A stretch of 64,000 nt of DNA from positions 19,342 to 83,341 of the forward strand of contig JAVBNX010000018.1 of the NCBI GenBank assembly GCA_031551275.1. The letters are read 5' to 3'. The DNA is from JAVBMJ01 sp031551275 (GTDB lineage: Bacteria > Bacteroidota > Bacteroidia > Bacteroidales > Rikenellaceae). Below the pieces are notes generated by a model. It was not told where the DNA came from and made no database searches. It worked only from the letters and a program-made list of their open reading frames with translations. The position numbers were made by a program, and so were the translations under genes. Shown piece after piece: positions 26,430 to 34,219 of the stretch (positions within the stretch are counted from its first letter, which is position 1; every line of letters starts with the position of its first letter).

Positions 26430-26825
26430 ATGGCAATCAAACGCGGATCGAAAGTCGAGGTGTCGTTCAGCGCGGCATCGATGACGGACATGATCTTCCT
26501 GCTTTTGCTCTTCCTGATGATCGCCACCACGATGATCGGCCCCAACAACGCCCTGAAGCTGTTGTTGCCCAAGAGCGCGAACCAACTCAAGGACAAGCCC
26601 TACACCACCGTCTCGATCACCGAGGAGTTGCAATACTACGTCGAACTGACCCCCGTGCCGTTCTCCCAGCTGGAGAGCGCCCTGAAGGCGAAACTTACCG
26701 ACGCCGAGGACCCCACCGTCTCGCTGCACTGCGACAAGACCGTCCCGGTCGACGAGGTGGTCAAGGTGATGAACATCGCCAAGGACAACCACTACAAGTT
26801 GATACTGGCCACCACGCCGAATTAA
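26430..26825 (+). CDS. exbD: ExbD biopolymer transport protein
   Basis: 131 residues with one N-terminal membrane helix (about 15-35) carrying the expected acidic residue in A-A-S-M-T-D-M-I-F-L-L-L-L-F, then a periplasmic domain with D-K-T-V-P-V-D-E-V-V-K. ExbD partners ExbB in energising TonB. It ends 125 nt before the TonB-like gene, in a spacer that contains a GC-rich palindrome. Confidence 0.9.
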   Translation: MAIKRGSKVEVSFSAASMTDMIFLLLLFLMIATTMIGPNNALKLLLPKSANQLKDKPYTTVSITEELQYYVELTPVPFSQLESALKAKLTDAEDPTVSLHCDKTVPVDEVVKVMNIAKDNHYKLILATTPN

Positions 26826-26871
26826 TCTGCGGACTCCCTGGCGGGACGGGCGGGAGCACCTTATAAAAACT

Positions 26872-26895
26872 CCCTCCCCTACGGTCAGGGGAGGG
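26872..26895. repeat. GC-rich palindrome in the exbD-tonB spacer
   Basis: CCCTCCCCT (26872-26880) pairs perfectly with AGGGGAGGG (26887-26895) around a 6-nt loop, and another GGGGAGGGG follows at once. There is no T-run after it, so it reads more like an intragenic REP-type repeat or mRNA-stabilising stem than a terminator. Single copy in this window. Confidence 0.55.
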
Positions 26896-26950
26896 ACGGG
26901 GAGGGGTAATCGAGAGACAATGTTCCGGCCGACACGACAAAACAACGTAG

Positions 26951-27748
26951 ATGTACTTATATAAGGAACAGGAAGGGAAGAAAGACAAGTGGATCGCCTC
27001 GGCGGCGACCCTCGCCTACGTTTTGCTGTGGGTCGTGCTGATCCTGACCGTGAGTTTTACCTTTCCCGAGCAGCAGGAGCCCGACCAGGGCATCATGATC
27101 AACTTCGGGGACACCGATTCCGCCTCGGGGGATATGGACCCCAACGTGGCGGAGAATGCCGGGGCGCCCTCCCAGCCCGACGCCTCCTCTGGCGAGCAGG
27201 ATATCCTCACGCAGGAGCATGAGCCTGCGCCCGTTGTGGCCCCCGCCGTTCGCCCCGCGCAGAACAACACGCAGCAGCGCCCCTCGCAAAATACCACGGC
27301 GACCACCCCGGCGCAACCTACCCAACAGGTCAACCCGGCCGCCCTTTTCCCCGGCGCGACCCAGGGCAGTACCTCGGCTTCAGAGGGGACGGGAACAGGT
27401 GCCGGCAACCAGGGCAACCTGGCAGGCAGCCCCACGGGCAGCCACGCCGGCACGGGAACGGGCGATTCGGGCGTGAGTTTCAATTTGAGTGGCCGCCAGC
27501 CCGTCGGGACGCTCCAACGCCCCGTCTATACCGAAAACCAGCGGGGTACCTATAAAGTGATCGTCAGAATTATCGTCAACCCTGACGGAAAGGTCACTTC
27601 GGCCTCCTACCAGCCGACCGGCTCGACCACCAACGACTCCGCGTTTGTCAACGCCGCGCTCAGTGCGGCACGAAAATCGCAGTTCAGCGTCTCGGAGGCC
27701 GCCAACGACCAGACGGGGACTATCACATACGTTTTCAATATACGCTAA
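26951..27748 (+). CDS. TonB-like energy transducer
   Basis: 265 residues. A short cytosolic head (Y-L-Y-K-E-Q-E-G-K-K-D-K-W) precedes one membrane helix (about 18-40). Then comes a flexible Pro/Gln/Thr- and Gly/Ser/Thr-rich spacer to about residue 175. A C-terminal TonB-like domain follows, with G-T-Y-K-V-I-V-R-I-I-V-N-P-D-G-K-V-T and F-V-N-A-A-L-S-A-A-R-K-S-Q-F. It would carry ExbBD energy to outer-membrane receptors. The spacer is unusually glycine/threonine rich rather than the Pro-Lys/Pro-Glu type. Its stop overlaps the next start by one base. Confidence 0.8.
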   Translation: MYLYKEQEGKKDKWIASAATLAYVLLWVVLILTVSFTFPEQQEPDQGIMINFGDTDSASGDMDPNVAENAGAPSQPDASSGEQDILTQEHEPAPVVAPAVRPAQNNTQQRPSQNTTATTPAQPTQQVNPAALFPGATQGSTSASEGTGTGAGNQGNLAGSPTGSHAGTGTGDSGVSFNLSGRQPVGTLQRPVYTENQRGTYKVIVRIIVNPDGKVTSASYQPTGSTTNDSAFVNAALSAARKSQFSVSEAANDQTGTITYVFNIR

Positions 27749-28116
27749 TGCGTTTCTTACTGACCATACTGTTGCTCCTCTCCGGAGCCGTTTACGCCGC
27801 ACCCGGCATCGAACTCTCCGAGCGCACCTGGGATTTCGGCCGGATCAGCGCCAAGGGCGGTAAGGTCAAGAAGGAGATTACCGTGACCAACACGGGCGAC
27901 TCGCCGCTTTTGATCCAGTCGGTCGAGGTGGCCTGCACCTGCACCAAAGTGGAGTATCCCAAACAACCCATCCTGCCCGGAGCGAGCGCGACGATCTTGA
28001 TCACGGTCAACCCGAGGGGACAGCAGGGCAGCTTTATCCGGACGGTCAATATATTCAATAACTCCGGGGATTTCAGGCAGATCGTGGTAATAAAGGGCAC
28101 AATAACAGTACGATGA
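27748..28116 (+). CDS. Exported DUF1573 (Ig-like) protein
   Basis: 122 residues. A cleavable signal (ending V-Y-A-A) leads to a single ASPM/MSP-like beta domain: W-D-F-G-R-I, V-T-N-T-G-D-S-P-L-L-I, V-A-C-T-C-T-K-V-E-Y-P and I-L-P-G-A-S-A-T-I-L-I-T-V. These are the diagnostic strands of DUF1573, common in Bacteroidota and of unknown role. Overlaps the TonB-like gene by one base and the deaminase by four (ATGA). Confidence 0.85.
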   Translation: MRFLLTILLLLSGAVYAAPGIELSERTWDFGRISAKGGKVKKEITVTNTGDSPLLIQSVEVACTCTKVEYPKQPILPGASATILITVNPRGQQGSFIRTVNIFNNSGDFRQIVVIKGTITVR

Positions 28117-29429
28117 TGGATATCCTGTTGCAAAATATAACGGTGCTCCCGATGACCGCCTCGATGGGAGGCCCGCAATTCTTTACCGGAAGCGTGGGCA
28201 TCTCCGGCGGTAAGATCGCCTTCGCCTCCCCGGATCGGGAGGCCGCCGACGACTTTCTGACCACCCGCCCCGCCGCCCGGGTAATCGACGGCCGCGGCAA
28301 GATCGTCATGCCGGGCCTGATCAACACCCATTGCCATACCCCGATGGTTTTGATGCGGGGCTACGCCGACGACATCTCGCTGATGAGCTGGTTGAACGAC
28401 CGGGTGTGGCCCTTCGAGGCGAAACTCACGGGCGACGACATCGCCCTGGGCACCGAGCTGGGCATCAGCGAAATGCTGCTGGGCGGGACGACCTGCTTCG
28501 TGGATATGTACTGGAAGGAGAACCTGAGCGCGCAGGTGGCCGCCCGCCGGGGCATCCGCGCCCTGCCCGGGGCCACGTTCTTCGACTCCTATTTCGACCA
28601 ATTTTTGACCGAACTGGACGAGTTGGTAAAATTTTCCCGCACGCCCGAGTCCAAGGGCCTGATTACCCCCATGATAGCGCCCCACGCGCCGTACAGCTGC
28701 TCGGCCGAACACATCCGCCGCGCGATGGAGTTGTGCGACGAGTACGGTTTGGGTGCAATGGTCCACCTGGCCGAGACCCTGGACGAGGCCGTGCAGATGA
28801 AGGAGCGTTACAACTGCACCCCGGCCGAGTATCTGGAGAGCGCGGGGATGTTCGACCGCAAGACGCTGGCCGTGCATTGCGTCCATCTGAGCGACGGGGA
28901 TATGGATATCCTGGCGCGCAACGACATCCCGGTCGCCCACAACCCGCAGAGCAACATGAAGCTGGCGAGCGGCATAGCCCCCGTGGCCCGGATGATGGAA
29001 AAGGGGATCAAAGTCTGCATCGGGACCGACGGAGCCTGCTCGAACAACGACTTGGACATGTGGGACGAGATGCGCACCGCATCCTTCCTGGCCAAGGTCT
29101 CGACCATGGACCCGTGCGCGTTGCCCGCCTACAAGGTCCTCGAGATGGCGACCTGCGACGCCGCCCACGCCATCGGCCTGGGGGACAAGGTCGGCAGGAT
29201 CAAACCCGGCATGAGGGCCGACGTGATCGTGATCGACGCCGACAAACCCCACCTCACCCCCCAGCACGACCCGATCGCCAACCTGGTCTACGCGGGCCAC
29301 GCCTCGGACGTGCACACGGTAATCGTCGACGGCAGGATCCTGGTCGAGAACGGCCGCCTTTTGAACGACCAGACCCCGGTCATTATGGAATCCGTGCGCC
29401 GCAGGGCCGCGAAATTGGCCCGGAGTTAA
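28113..29429 (+). CDS. Amidohydrolase, MTA/SAH deaminase-like
   Basis: 438 residues, cytosolic. The TIM-barrel metal site is complete: N-T-H-C-H (His73, His75), P-H-A-P-Y-S-C, V-H-L-A-E-T (His) and G-T-D-G-A-C-S-N-N (Asp). The L-M-R-G-Y-A-D-D and W-P-F-E-A segments follow the 5-methylthioadenosine/S-adenosylhomocysteine deaminase group of the ATZ/TRZ family. It would convert MTA or SAH to the inosyl form and ammonia; guanine or other base deamination is less likely. Two ATGs (28113, 28116) are possible starts. The glycosyltransferase gene follows after 12 nt. Confidence 0.85.
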   Translation: MMDILLQNITVLPMTASMGGPQFFTGSVGISGGKIAFASPDREAADDFLTTRPAARVIDGRGKIVMPGLINTHCHTPMVLMRGYADDISLMSWLNDRVWPFEAKLTGDDIALGTELGISEMLLGGTTCFVDMYWKENLSAQVAARRGIRALPGATFFDSYFDQFLTELDELVKFSRTPESKGLITPMIAPHAPYSCSAEHIRRAMELCDEYGLGAMVHLAETLDEAVQMKERYNCTPAEYLESAGMFDRKTLAVHCVHLSDGDMDILARNDIPVAHNPQSNMKLASGIAPVARMMEKGIKVCIGTDGACSNNDLDMWDEMRTASFLAKVSTMDPCALPAYKVLEMATCDAAHAIGLGDKVGRIKPGMRADVIVIDADKPHLTPQHDPIANLVYAGHASDVHTVIVDGRILVENGRLLNDQTPVIMESVRRRAAKLARS

Positions 29430-29441
29430 CCCCGCTTGCCG

Positions 29442-30374
29442 ATGGAACTCTCCCTTGTCATCGTAACCTACAACCGGGCTGACAGCCTGAAAAACGCCCT
29501 GGAAAGCATCGCCGGGGTCTCTACGCCGCGTGATCAATTCGAGGTGGTAGTCGTCGACAACCGTTGCACCGACCATACGCAGCAGGTTTGTGAAGAGTTC
29601 GCCCGAAGCCATCCCGAAATCGCCTTCCGCTGCGTGACCGAGCCGCAGCAGGGGGTCTCCCACGCCCGCAATAGGGGGGTGGCTGAGGCCCGCGGGGCGA
29701 TCATCTCGATGGTCGACGACGACGAGACCGTCCCCGTGGATTTTATCGAAGTCTACCTCGACTTTTTCGCCTCCCACCCCGACGCGCTGGCCGCAGGCGG
29801 CAAAATGTTGCCCGTCTACGCCGTGGAGAGGCTTCCGAGGTGGTTCTCGCCCCTTTTCGACCGCTCGATAGGCAGTAAGGTCGATCTGGGCGACAGGGAC
29901 AGGCTCTTCCCCCAGTCGAGGTACCCGATGGGCGGGAATTACGCCGTCCGCAGGGAGGTTTTCGAGCGTTTCGGCACCTTCAGCCCCGACCTCGGCCGCA
30001 ACGCCAAAAAAGTCATGGGGGGCGAGGAGAAAGATTTTTTCGACCGCATCCGCCGCGGGGGCGTACCGGTGTATTACCTGGCCGCCTCCTACGTGTGGCA
30101 CCATATCCCCGCGTCGCGCGTCTCGAAAGAGTACACCCGCAGGCTCTTCCCTTTGATGGGCCAGAGCGAAAGGGTGCGCACCCTGAGCGTGTCGAAAGCA
30201 GCTTACGTGAAGCGCTGCCTGGCTGAAATATTCAAGTGGGGGGCTACGTGCGTATTGATGCTCTGGTATTTGCTGACCCTGCGTCCCGCCAAGGGATGGG
30301 CCATCGTCGAGATGCGAACCGGGATCACGAAGGGTTTGCTTGGGCTTTCCGCTTACCTTTTTGTAAAAAATTGA
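29442..30374 (+). CDS. Family 2 glycosyltransferase
   Basis: 310 residues from the ATG at 29442. GT-A fold marks: L-V-I-V-T-Y-N-R at the N-terminus, V-V-V-V-D-N-R-C-T-D, S-H-A-R-N-R-G-V-A-E and the metal-binding M-V-D-D-D-E. A C-terminal hydrophobic segment (about 258-275, C-V-L-M-L-W-Y-L-L-T-L) suggests inner-membrane attachment. It probably builds a surface glycan, but no other glycan genes lie nearby. A palindromic terminator follows within 10 nt. Confidence 0.85.
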   Translation: MELSLVIVTYNRADSLKNALESIAGVSTPRDQFEVVVVDNRCTDHTQQVCEEFARSHPEIAFRCVTEPQQGVSHARNRGVAEARGAIISMVDDDETVPVDFIEVYLDFFASHPDALAAGGKMLPVYAVERLPRWFSPLFDRSIGSKVDLGDRDRLFPQSRYPMGGNYAVRREVFERFGTFSPDLGRNAKKVMGGEEKDFFDRIRRGGVPVYYLAASYVWHHIPASRVSKEYTRRLFPLMGQSERVRTLSVSKAAYVKRCLAEIFKWGATCVLMLWYLLTLRPAKGWAIVEMRTGITKGLLGLSAYLFVKN

Positions 30375-30382
30375 TTACCAGA

Positions 30383-30408
30383 GAGTTGCAAAATATTTTG
30401 CAATACTC
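30383..30408 (+). terminator. Palindromic terminator after the glycosyltransferase
   Basis: An 18-nt perfect palindrome (30386-30403) with flanking GAG and CTC, followed by TTTTATTTT. Confidence 0.65.
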
Positions 30409-30481
30409 TTTTATTTTCATAAATATCGCTGAATCAGCTATTTGCGATTACGGGGCGGCAAGAACAGTATTATTCAAGTAA

Positions 30482-30637
30482 CCAAATCGTGACCATTTTT
30501 GGTTATTTAATGTTTGGACAGAGGAAAAGATTCTAGTTCCACCTCCTAAAGATTCTATCGCATTTTCTGGTCTGAAAGGCCAAATGAACAATTACATATT
30601 AAAGTTTTCGGATTCTCCGGTGGGCATAGGAAGCTAA
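30482..30637 (+). pseudogene. Possible remnant of a horizontally acquired gene
   Basis: A stretch open for 51 codons between stop codons, without a start, encodes a protein-like, AT-rich peptide (begins P-N-R-D-H-F-W-L-F-N-V-W-T-E-E-K, ends S-D-S-P-V-G-I-G-S). Upstream of the preceding in-frame TAA the same frame continues for about 30 residues. Codon use (AAA, ATT, TTT, TTA) is unlike the GC-rich neighbours. I do not recognise the family. The rest of 30409-30722 shows no gene. Confidence 0.3.
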
Positions 30638-30722
30638 GGGGGTTTTTGATAAAATATCTTCAAATCAACCGTTAGAGGGGCCAATCATGACGATAAGTAC
30701 ACTTTTAGTACACCTTGATAAA

Positions 30723-30764
30723 CGGATAACGCCTGATAATCGACAGATTATCAGGCGTTATCCG
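30723..30764 (-). terminator. Perfect 19-bp inverted repeat abutting tRNA-Leu
   Basis: 30723-30741 pairs without mismatch with 30746-30764 around GACA. It begins at the very next base after the tRNA 3' end on the minus strand and is followed there by TTTATC. A tRNA terminator is the simplest reading; an attachment-site relic is an alternative. Confidence 0.65.
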
Positions 30765-30849
30765 TACTCGGAACGGGAATCGAACCCGTACGGCCGCTAT
30801 GGCCACAGGATTTTAAGTCCGGCGTGTCTACCAATTCCACCATCCGAGC
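30765..30849 (-). tRNA. tRNA-Leu (anticodon TAA)
   Basis: 85 nt. The 7-bp acceptor GCTCGGA/TCCGAGT opens with a G-T wobble and has discriminator A. Anticodon loop around ACTTAAAAT, a long variable arm (class II) and T-loop GGTTCGATTCC are present. CCA is not encoded. Confidence 0.9.
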
Positions 30850-30859
30850 AATCCGGGGG

Positions 30860-30910
30860 CAAAGATAGTGAAAGCAGCGCGCAATCCTATCTTCGCGGGA
30901 CGCAAAGATA
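30860..30910 (-). promoter_or_regulatory. Two TATCTTTG boxes upstream of tRNA-Leu
   Basis: The minus strand carries TATCTTTG at 30867-30860 and again at 30910-30903, both exact TAnnTTTG. The distal copy has TTG 22 nt further upstream, near the expected spacing; the proximal one would start RNA only a few bases before the tRNA. Confidence 0.45.
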
Positions 30911-31025
30911 CAAAAAAGCCAAGCGCAATTTCCAAGTTCGGCGGGGAAATCGCCCGGGATTTCAAACCGCTTTGTAATAAGGTGCGAATAAAAAAGCCAC
31001 TTTCTTGAAAATTTTTGCGGATATT

Positions 31026-31056
31026 TTTGCGGATTAAGAATTAATACGTATTTTTG
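31026..31056 (+). promoter_or_regulatory. Consensus promoter for the tRNA-Thr/Tyr/Gly-tuf cluster
   Basis: TTTG (31026-31029), 19-nt spacer, TATTTTTG (31049-31056): exact fit to TTTG-N19-21-TAnnTTTG. The upstream box is itself part of another TATTTTTG (31022-31029). Predicted start about 31062, some 30 nt before tRNA-Thr. Confidence 0.75.
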
Positions 31057-31090
31057 CCAACCCAAAATGAGGGGAAAACTGACAGCGAAT

Positions 31091-31164
31091 GCCGATGTAG
31101 CTCAGTTGGCCAGAGCAGCTGATTTGTAATCAGCTGGTCGGGGGTTCGAATCCCTCCATCGGCT
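31091..31164 (+). tRNA. tRNA-Thr (anticodon TGT)
   Basis: 74 nt. Acceptor GCCGATG/CATCGGC, anticodon loop TTTGTAA, T-loop GGTTCGAATCC. First gene of the tRNA-tuf cluster. Confidence 0.93.
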
Positions 31165-31198
31165 CGGGAAAGTAACAAAGTGTTCTGAAATAAGTTTA

Positions 31199-31280
31199 GG
31201 GAGAGTTCCAGAGTGGCCAAATGGGGCAGACTGTAAATCTGTTAGCGTAGCTTTCGGTGGTTCGAATCCATCCTCTCCCA
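31199..31280 (+). tRNA. tRNA-Tyr (anticodon GTA)
   Basis: 82 nt, class II with long variable arm. Acceptor GGGAGAG/CTCTCCC, discriminator A, anticodon loop CTGTAAA. Confidence 0.93.
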
Positions 31281-31301
31281 CGCATTGAAAAACGCAGGCA
31301 G

Positions 31302-31374
31302 GCGGAAGTAGCTCAGTTGGTAGAGCATTAGCCTTCCAAGCTAAGGGTCGCGAGTTCGAACCTCGTCTTCCGCT
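31302..31374 (+). tRNA. tRNA-Gly (anticodon TCC)
   Basis: 73 nt. Acceptor GCGGAAG/CTTCCGC, discriminator T, anticodon loop CTTCCAA. The 159 nt from here to tuf hold no further gene that I can see. Confidence 0.93.
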
Positions 31375-31533
31375 CAAAACCCCCTGCAAGAGCAACACAA
31401 GAGAAGTACGCCCTGTGGCGAACGACTATAAGTTAGTGAAAATCAGGGAGTTCCCTATATAAAGGGGGCTTCATTTTTGCGTTGAACAGAAACAAAACCG
31501 GAAAGCGACAACAAACTTAAATAACTTTTACTC

Positions 31534-32730
31534 ATGGCAAAAGAAAAATTTGACAGGTCCAAACCGCACGTGAACATCGGTACCATCGGTCACGTTGACC
31601 ACGGCAAAACCACCCTGACCGCAGCCATTACCACCGTACTGGCCAAGAAAGGTCTCTCCGAGTTGCGCTCGTTCGACTCGATCGACAACGCTCCCGAGGA
31701 GAAAGAGCGTGGTATTACCATCAACACCTCGCACGTCGAGTATTCGACCGCCAACCGCCACTACGCGCACGTTGACTGCCCGGGTCACGCCGACTACGTG
31801 AAGAACATGGTTACGGGTGCCGCCCAGATGGACGGTGCGATCATCGTGGTTGCCGCCACCGACGGTCCCATGCCCCAAACCCGTGAGCACATCCTGCTCG
31901 CACGCCAGGTAAACGTTCCCCGTATCGTCGTGTTCCTCAACAAGGTCGACATGGTGGATGACGAGGAGATGTTGGAACTGGTTGAGATGGAAGTTCGCGA
32001 GCTCTTGAGCTTCTACAACTTCGACGGCGACAACACCCCCGTTATCCGCGGTTCCGCACTCGGTGCGCTGAACGGCGAAGCCAAGTGGGAAGACAAGGTG
32101 ATGGAGCTGATGGACGCTGTTGACAGCTACATCCCCATTCCTCCCCGCGAAAACGAAAAACCCTTCCTGATGCCCGTCGAGGACGTATTCTCGATCACCG
32201 GCCGCGGTACCGTTCTGACGGGCCGTATCGAAACCGGTGTGATCAAAGTGGGCGAGCCCGTTGAGATCGTAGGTCTGCAGGAGAAAGGCGTTAAGCCCAT
32301 GACCTCGACCTGTACCGGCGTCGAAATGTTCCGCAAGCTGCTCGATTCCGGCGAGGCCGGCGACAACGTAGGTCTGCTGATGCGCGGTATCGACAAGAAG
32401 GACGTGAAGCGTGGTATGGTCGTTGCCAAACCCGGCTCGATTACCCCGCACACTGTGTTCGAGGCTGAGGTCTACATCCTCAAAAAAGAGGAAGGCGGCC
32501 GCCACACCCCGTTCCACAACAAATACCGTCCGCAGTTCTACCTGCGTACGCTGGACGTAACCGGTGAGTGCGAATTGCCCGCAGGCGTGGATATGATCAT
32601 GCCCGGCGACAACATCACCATTACCGTTACGCTGATCTACCCCGTAGCCCTGAACGTAGGTCTGCGCTTCGCGATCCGCGAAGGCGGCCGTACGGTAGGT
32701 GCAGGTCAGATCACCAAGATCGTCGAGTAG
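31534..32730 (+). CDS. tuf: Elongation factor Tu
   Basis: 398 residues. GTPase that delivers aminoacyl-tRNA to the ribosome. G motifs are intact: G-H-V-D-H-G-K-T-T (P-loop), G-I-T-I-N-T (switch I), D-C-P-G-H-A-D-Y (switch II) and N-K-V-D-M; the second and third beta-barrel domains follow at normal length. Codon use is strongly biased, as expected for a highly expressed gene. Its place between the tRNA cluster and tRNA-Trp-secE-nusG is the standard Bacteroidota order. Confidence 0.98.
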   Translation: MAKEKFDRSKPHVNIGTIGHVDHGKTTLTAAITTVLAKKGLSELRSFDSIDNAPEEKERGITINTSHVEYSTANRHYAHVDCPGHADYVKNMVTGAAQMDGAIIVVAATDGPMPQTREHILLARQVNVPRIVVFLNKVDMVDDEEMLELVEMEVRELLSFYNFDGDNTPVIRGSALGALNGEAKWEDKVMELMDAVDSYIPIPPRENEKPFLMPVEDVFSITGRGTVLTGRIETGVIKVGEPVEIVGLQEKGVKPMTSTCTGVEMFRKLLDSGEAGDNVGLLMRGIDKKDVKRGMVVAKPGSITPHTVFEAEVYILKKEEGGRHTPFHNKYRPQFYLRTLDVTGECELPAGVDMIMPGDNITITVTLIYPVALNVGLRFAIREGGRTVGAGQITKIVE

Positions 32731-32748
32731 CAATACTCAAATCCCGCA

Positions 32749-32764
32749 ACGGTCCCCGGACCGT
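32749..32764 (+). terminator. Hairpin after tuf
   Basis: ACGGTCC pairs with GGACCGT over a 2-nt loop, with looser CCCGC/GCGGG pairing outside. No T-run follows, so it may slow rather than stop transcription, or protect the tuf mRNA end. Confidence 0.3.
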
Positions 32765-32776
32765 GCGCGCGGGGGG

Positions 32777-32899
32777 GTCGGTTCAAAATAGGGTGTGAGT
32801 GCAACGCCCGACCCGATGTGGGACGAAGGAGCGTACTTATGTACGTGACTGAGTCACGCGAGGGGAGAAGGCAGCAATCGCGCCATATTTTGAATCGAC
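32777..32899. repeat. Structured 123-bp inverted-repeat element between tuf and tRNA-Trp
   Basis: The ends form a 19-position stem (32777-32795 with 32881-32899) with two G-U pairs and one mismatch on the plus strand. Inside are two small perfect hairpins: CGTAC-TTAT-GTACG (32832-32845) and GTGAC-TGA-GTCAC (32845-32857). There is no convincing reading frame. It looks like a folded non-coding unit: a MITE/REP-like dispersed repeat or a small structured RNA. Only one copy is in this window. Confidence 0.55.
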
Positions 32900-32903
32900 A
32901 AAA

Positions 32904-32974
32904 AGGAGTGTAGTTCAAGGGCAGAATAGCGGTCTCCAAAACCGTTGATGGGGGTTCGAATCCCTCCACTCCTG
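32904..32974 (+). tRNA. tRNA-Trp (anticodon CCA)
   Basis: 71 nt. Acceptor AGGAGTG/CACTCCT, discriminator G, anticodon loop CTCCAAA. It lies 4 nt after the inverted-repeat element and 21 nt before secE, the usual Bacteroidota placement. Confidence 0.93.
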
Positions 32975-32995
32975 CAAAAATAAAAACGAAAGACT

Positions 32996-33196
32996 ATGAA
33001 AGTCGTCGAATACGCAAAAGAATCCTACTCGGAGCTGGTCGAAAAGGTATCCTGGCCCTCCTGGTCGCAGTTGCAGAGTTCTGCCGTCGTCGTGATGGTT
33101 GCTTCCCTAATCTTTGCAATCGTGGTCATGGCCATGGACATCAGCTTCGAAACCATAATGAAGACCATTTACGGTTTCCTTTATCCTTACAAGTAA
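32996..33196 (+). CDS. secE: Preprotein translocase subunit SecE
   Basis: 66 residues, a short single-span form. An amphipathic N-terminus (Y-S-E-L-V-E-K-V-S-W-P-S-W) carries the conserved V-x-W-P motif and is followed by one membrane helix (about 28-48). SecE clamps SecY in the Sec channel. nusG starts one base after its stop. Confidence 0.93.
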   Translation: MKVVEYAKESYSELVEKVSWPSWSQLQSSAVVVMVASLIFAIVVMAMDISFETIMKTIYGFLYPYK

Positions 33197-33197
33197 G

Positions 33198-33761
33198 ATG
33201 AGCGATAAGGAGCTTAAACAATGGTATGTCGTACGTGCCATCGGCGGAAAGGAGAAGAAGGTAAAGGAGTACATCGAGGCTGAAATACGCCACTCCCACC
33301 TCGAAGACTTCATTTCGCAGGTGCTGATCCCCACCGAAAAGGTCTACACGATCCGCAACGGCAAGAAGGTCAGCAAGGAGAAGGTTTCCTATCCTGGTTA
33401 CGTGTTGGTTGAGGCAGCCCTGGTAGGTGAAATCCCGTTCATTCTTCGCAACACCCCCAATGTACTCGGCTTCCTCGGAGATTCCAAGGAGTCCAGCTCC
33501 AAAATGGAGGCTACGCCGCTTCGTCCACACGAGGTCGCGCGTATTCTGGGCAGGGTCGACGAAATGAGTGCAAGCGAGGAGGAAAACGAAGTTCCGTTCT
33601 TTGTCGGCGAGACGGTCAAGGTTACCGACGGTCCTTTTGCAAGTTTCGAAGGAACCATTGAGGCCGTGGACAACGACAGGAAGAAACTTCGCGTGAGTGT
33701 GAAGATCTTCGGGAGAAAGACTCCGATGGAGTTAAGTTTCATGCAAGTTGAGAAAGAGTAA
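33198..33761 (+). CDS. nusG: Transcription termination/antitermination factor NusG
   Basis: 187 residues. The NGN domain has W-Y-V-V-R-A-I-G-G-K-E-K-K-V and the P-G-Y-V-L-V-E-A strand; a C-terminal KOW domain begins near G-E-T-V-K-V-T-D-G-P-F-A-S-F-E-G-T. It binds RNA polymerase and couples it to Rho or ribosomes. Followed 11 nt later by rplK. Confidence 0.95.
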   Translation: MSDKELKQWYVVRAIGGKEKKVKEYIEAEIRHSHLEDFISQVLIPTEKVYTIRNGKKVSKEKVSYPGYVLVEAALVGEIPFILRNTPNVLGFLGDSKESSSKMEATPLRPHEVARILGRVDEMSASEEENEVPFFVGETVKVTDGPFASFEGTIEAVDNDRKKLRVSVKIFGRKTPMELSFMQVEKE

Positions 33762-33772
33762 AAAGTAAAATT

Positions 33773-34213
33773 ATGGCAAAAGAGGTTGCTGCGTTTATCA
33801 AACTGCAGATCAAAGGCGGAGCCGCCAACCCTTCTCCTCCCGTAGGACCCGCGTTGGGTTCGAAGGGTGTGAACATCATGGACTTCTGTAAGCAGTTCAA
33901 TGCCCGCACCCAAGACAAGGCAGGAAAGGTTCTCCCGGTGGTCATTACCGTCTACGGCGATAAGTCGTTCGACTTTATCGTCAAGCAACCCCCCGTAGCC
34001 GTTCAACTCAAGGAGATGGCAAACGCCAAGTCCGGATCGCCCGAGCCCAACCGTAAAAAGGTAGGATCGGTCACCTGGGACCAGGTAAAGGCTATCGCCG
34101 AGGATAAAGCGTCAGACCTGAACAGCTTTACCTTAGAGTCGGCTATGAAGATGGTTGCCGGAACTGCCAGAAGCATGGGTATTACCGTAACCGGCGAATT
34201 TCCTAAAATGTAA
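33773..34213 (+). CDS. rplK: 50S ribosomal protein L11
   Basis: 146 residues. Opens A-A-F-I-K-L-Q-I-K-G-G-A-A-N-P-S-P-P-V-G, contains A-L-G-S-K-G-V-N-I-M-D-F-C-K and ends with G-T-A-R-S-M-G-I-T-V. It binds 23S rRNA in the GTPase-associated centre. rplA starts 6 nt downstream. Confidence 0.97.
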   Translation: MAKEVAAFIKLQIKGGAANPSPPVGPALGSKGVNIMDFCKQFNARTQDKAGKVLPVVITVYGDKSFDFIVKQPPVAVQLKEMANAKSGSPEPNRKKVGSVTWDQVKAIAEDKASDLNSFTLESAMKMVAGTARSMGITVTGEFPKM

Positions 34214-34219
34214 TTAAGA

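Noticed and set aside
30687..30977. Plus-strand frame starting in the AT-rich spacer and reading through tRNA-Leu
   Set aside because: Two thirds of it is antisense tRNA; the first 26 codons match nothing I recognise.
31102..31398. Minus-strand frame across tRNA-Thr, tRNA-Tyr and tRNA-Gly
   Set aside because: It is the translated antisense of the tRNA genes, a common false gene.
32706..32969. Minus-strand frame through the inverted-repeat element and tRNA-Trp
   Set aside because: It consists of a structured repeat, tRNA antisense and the end of tuf; no independent start or family signal.
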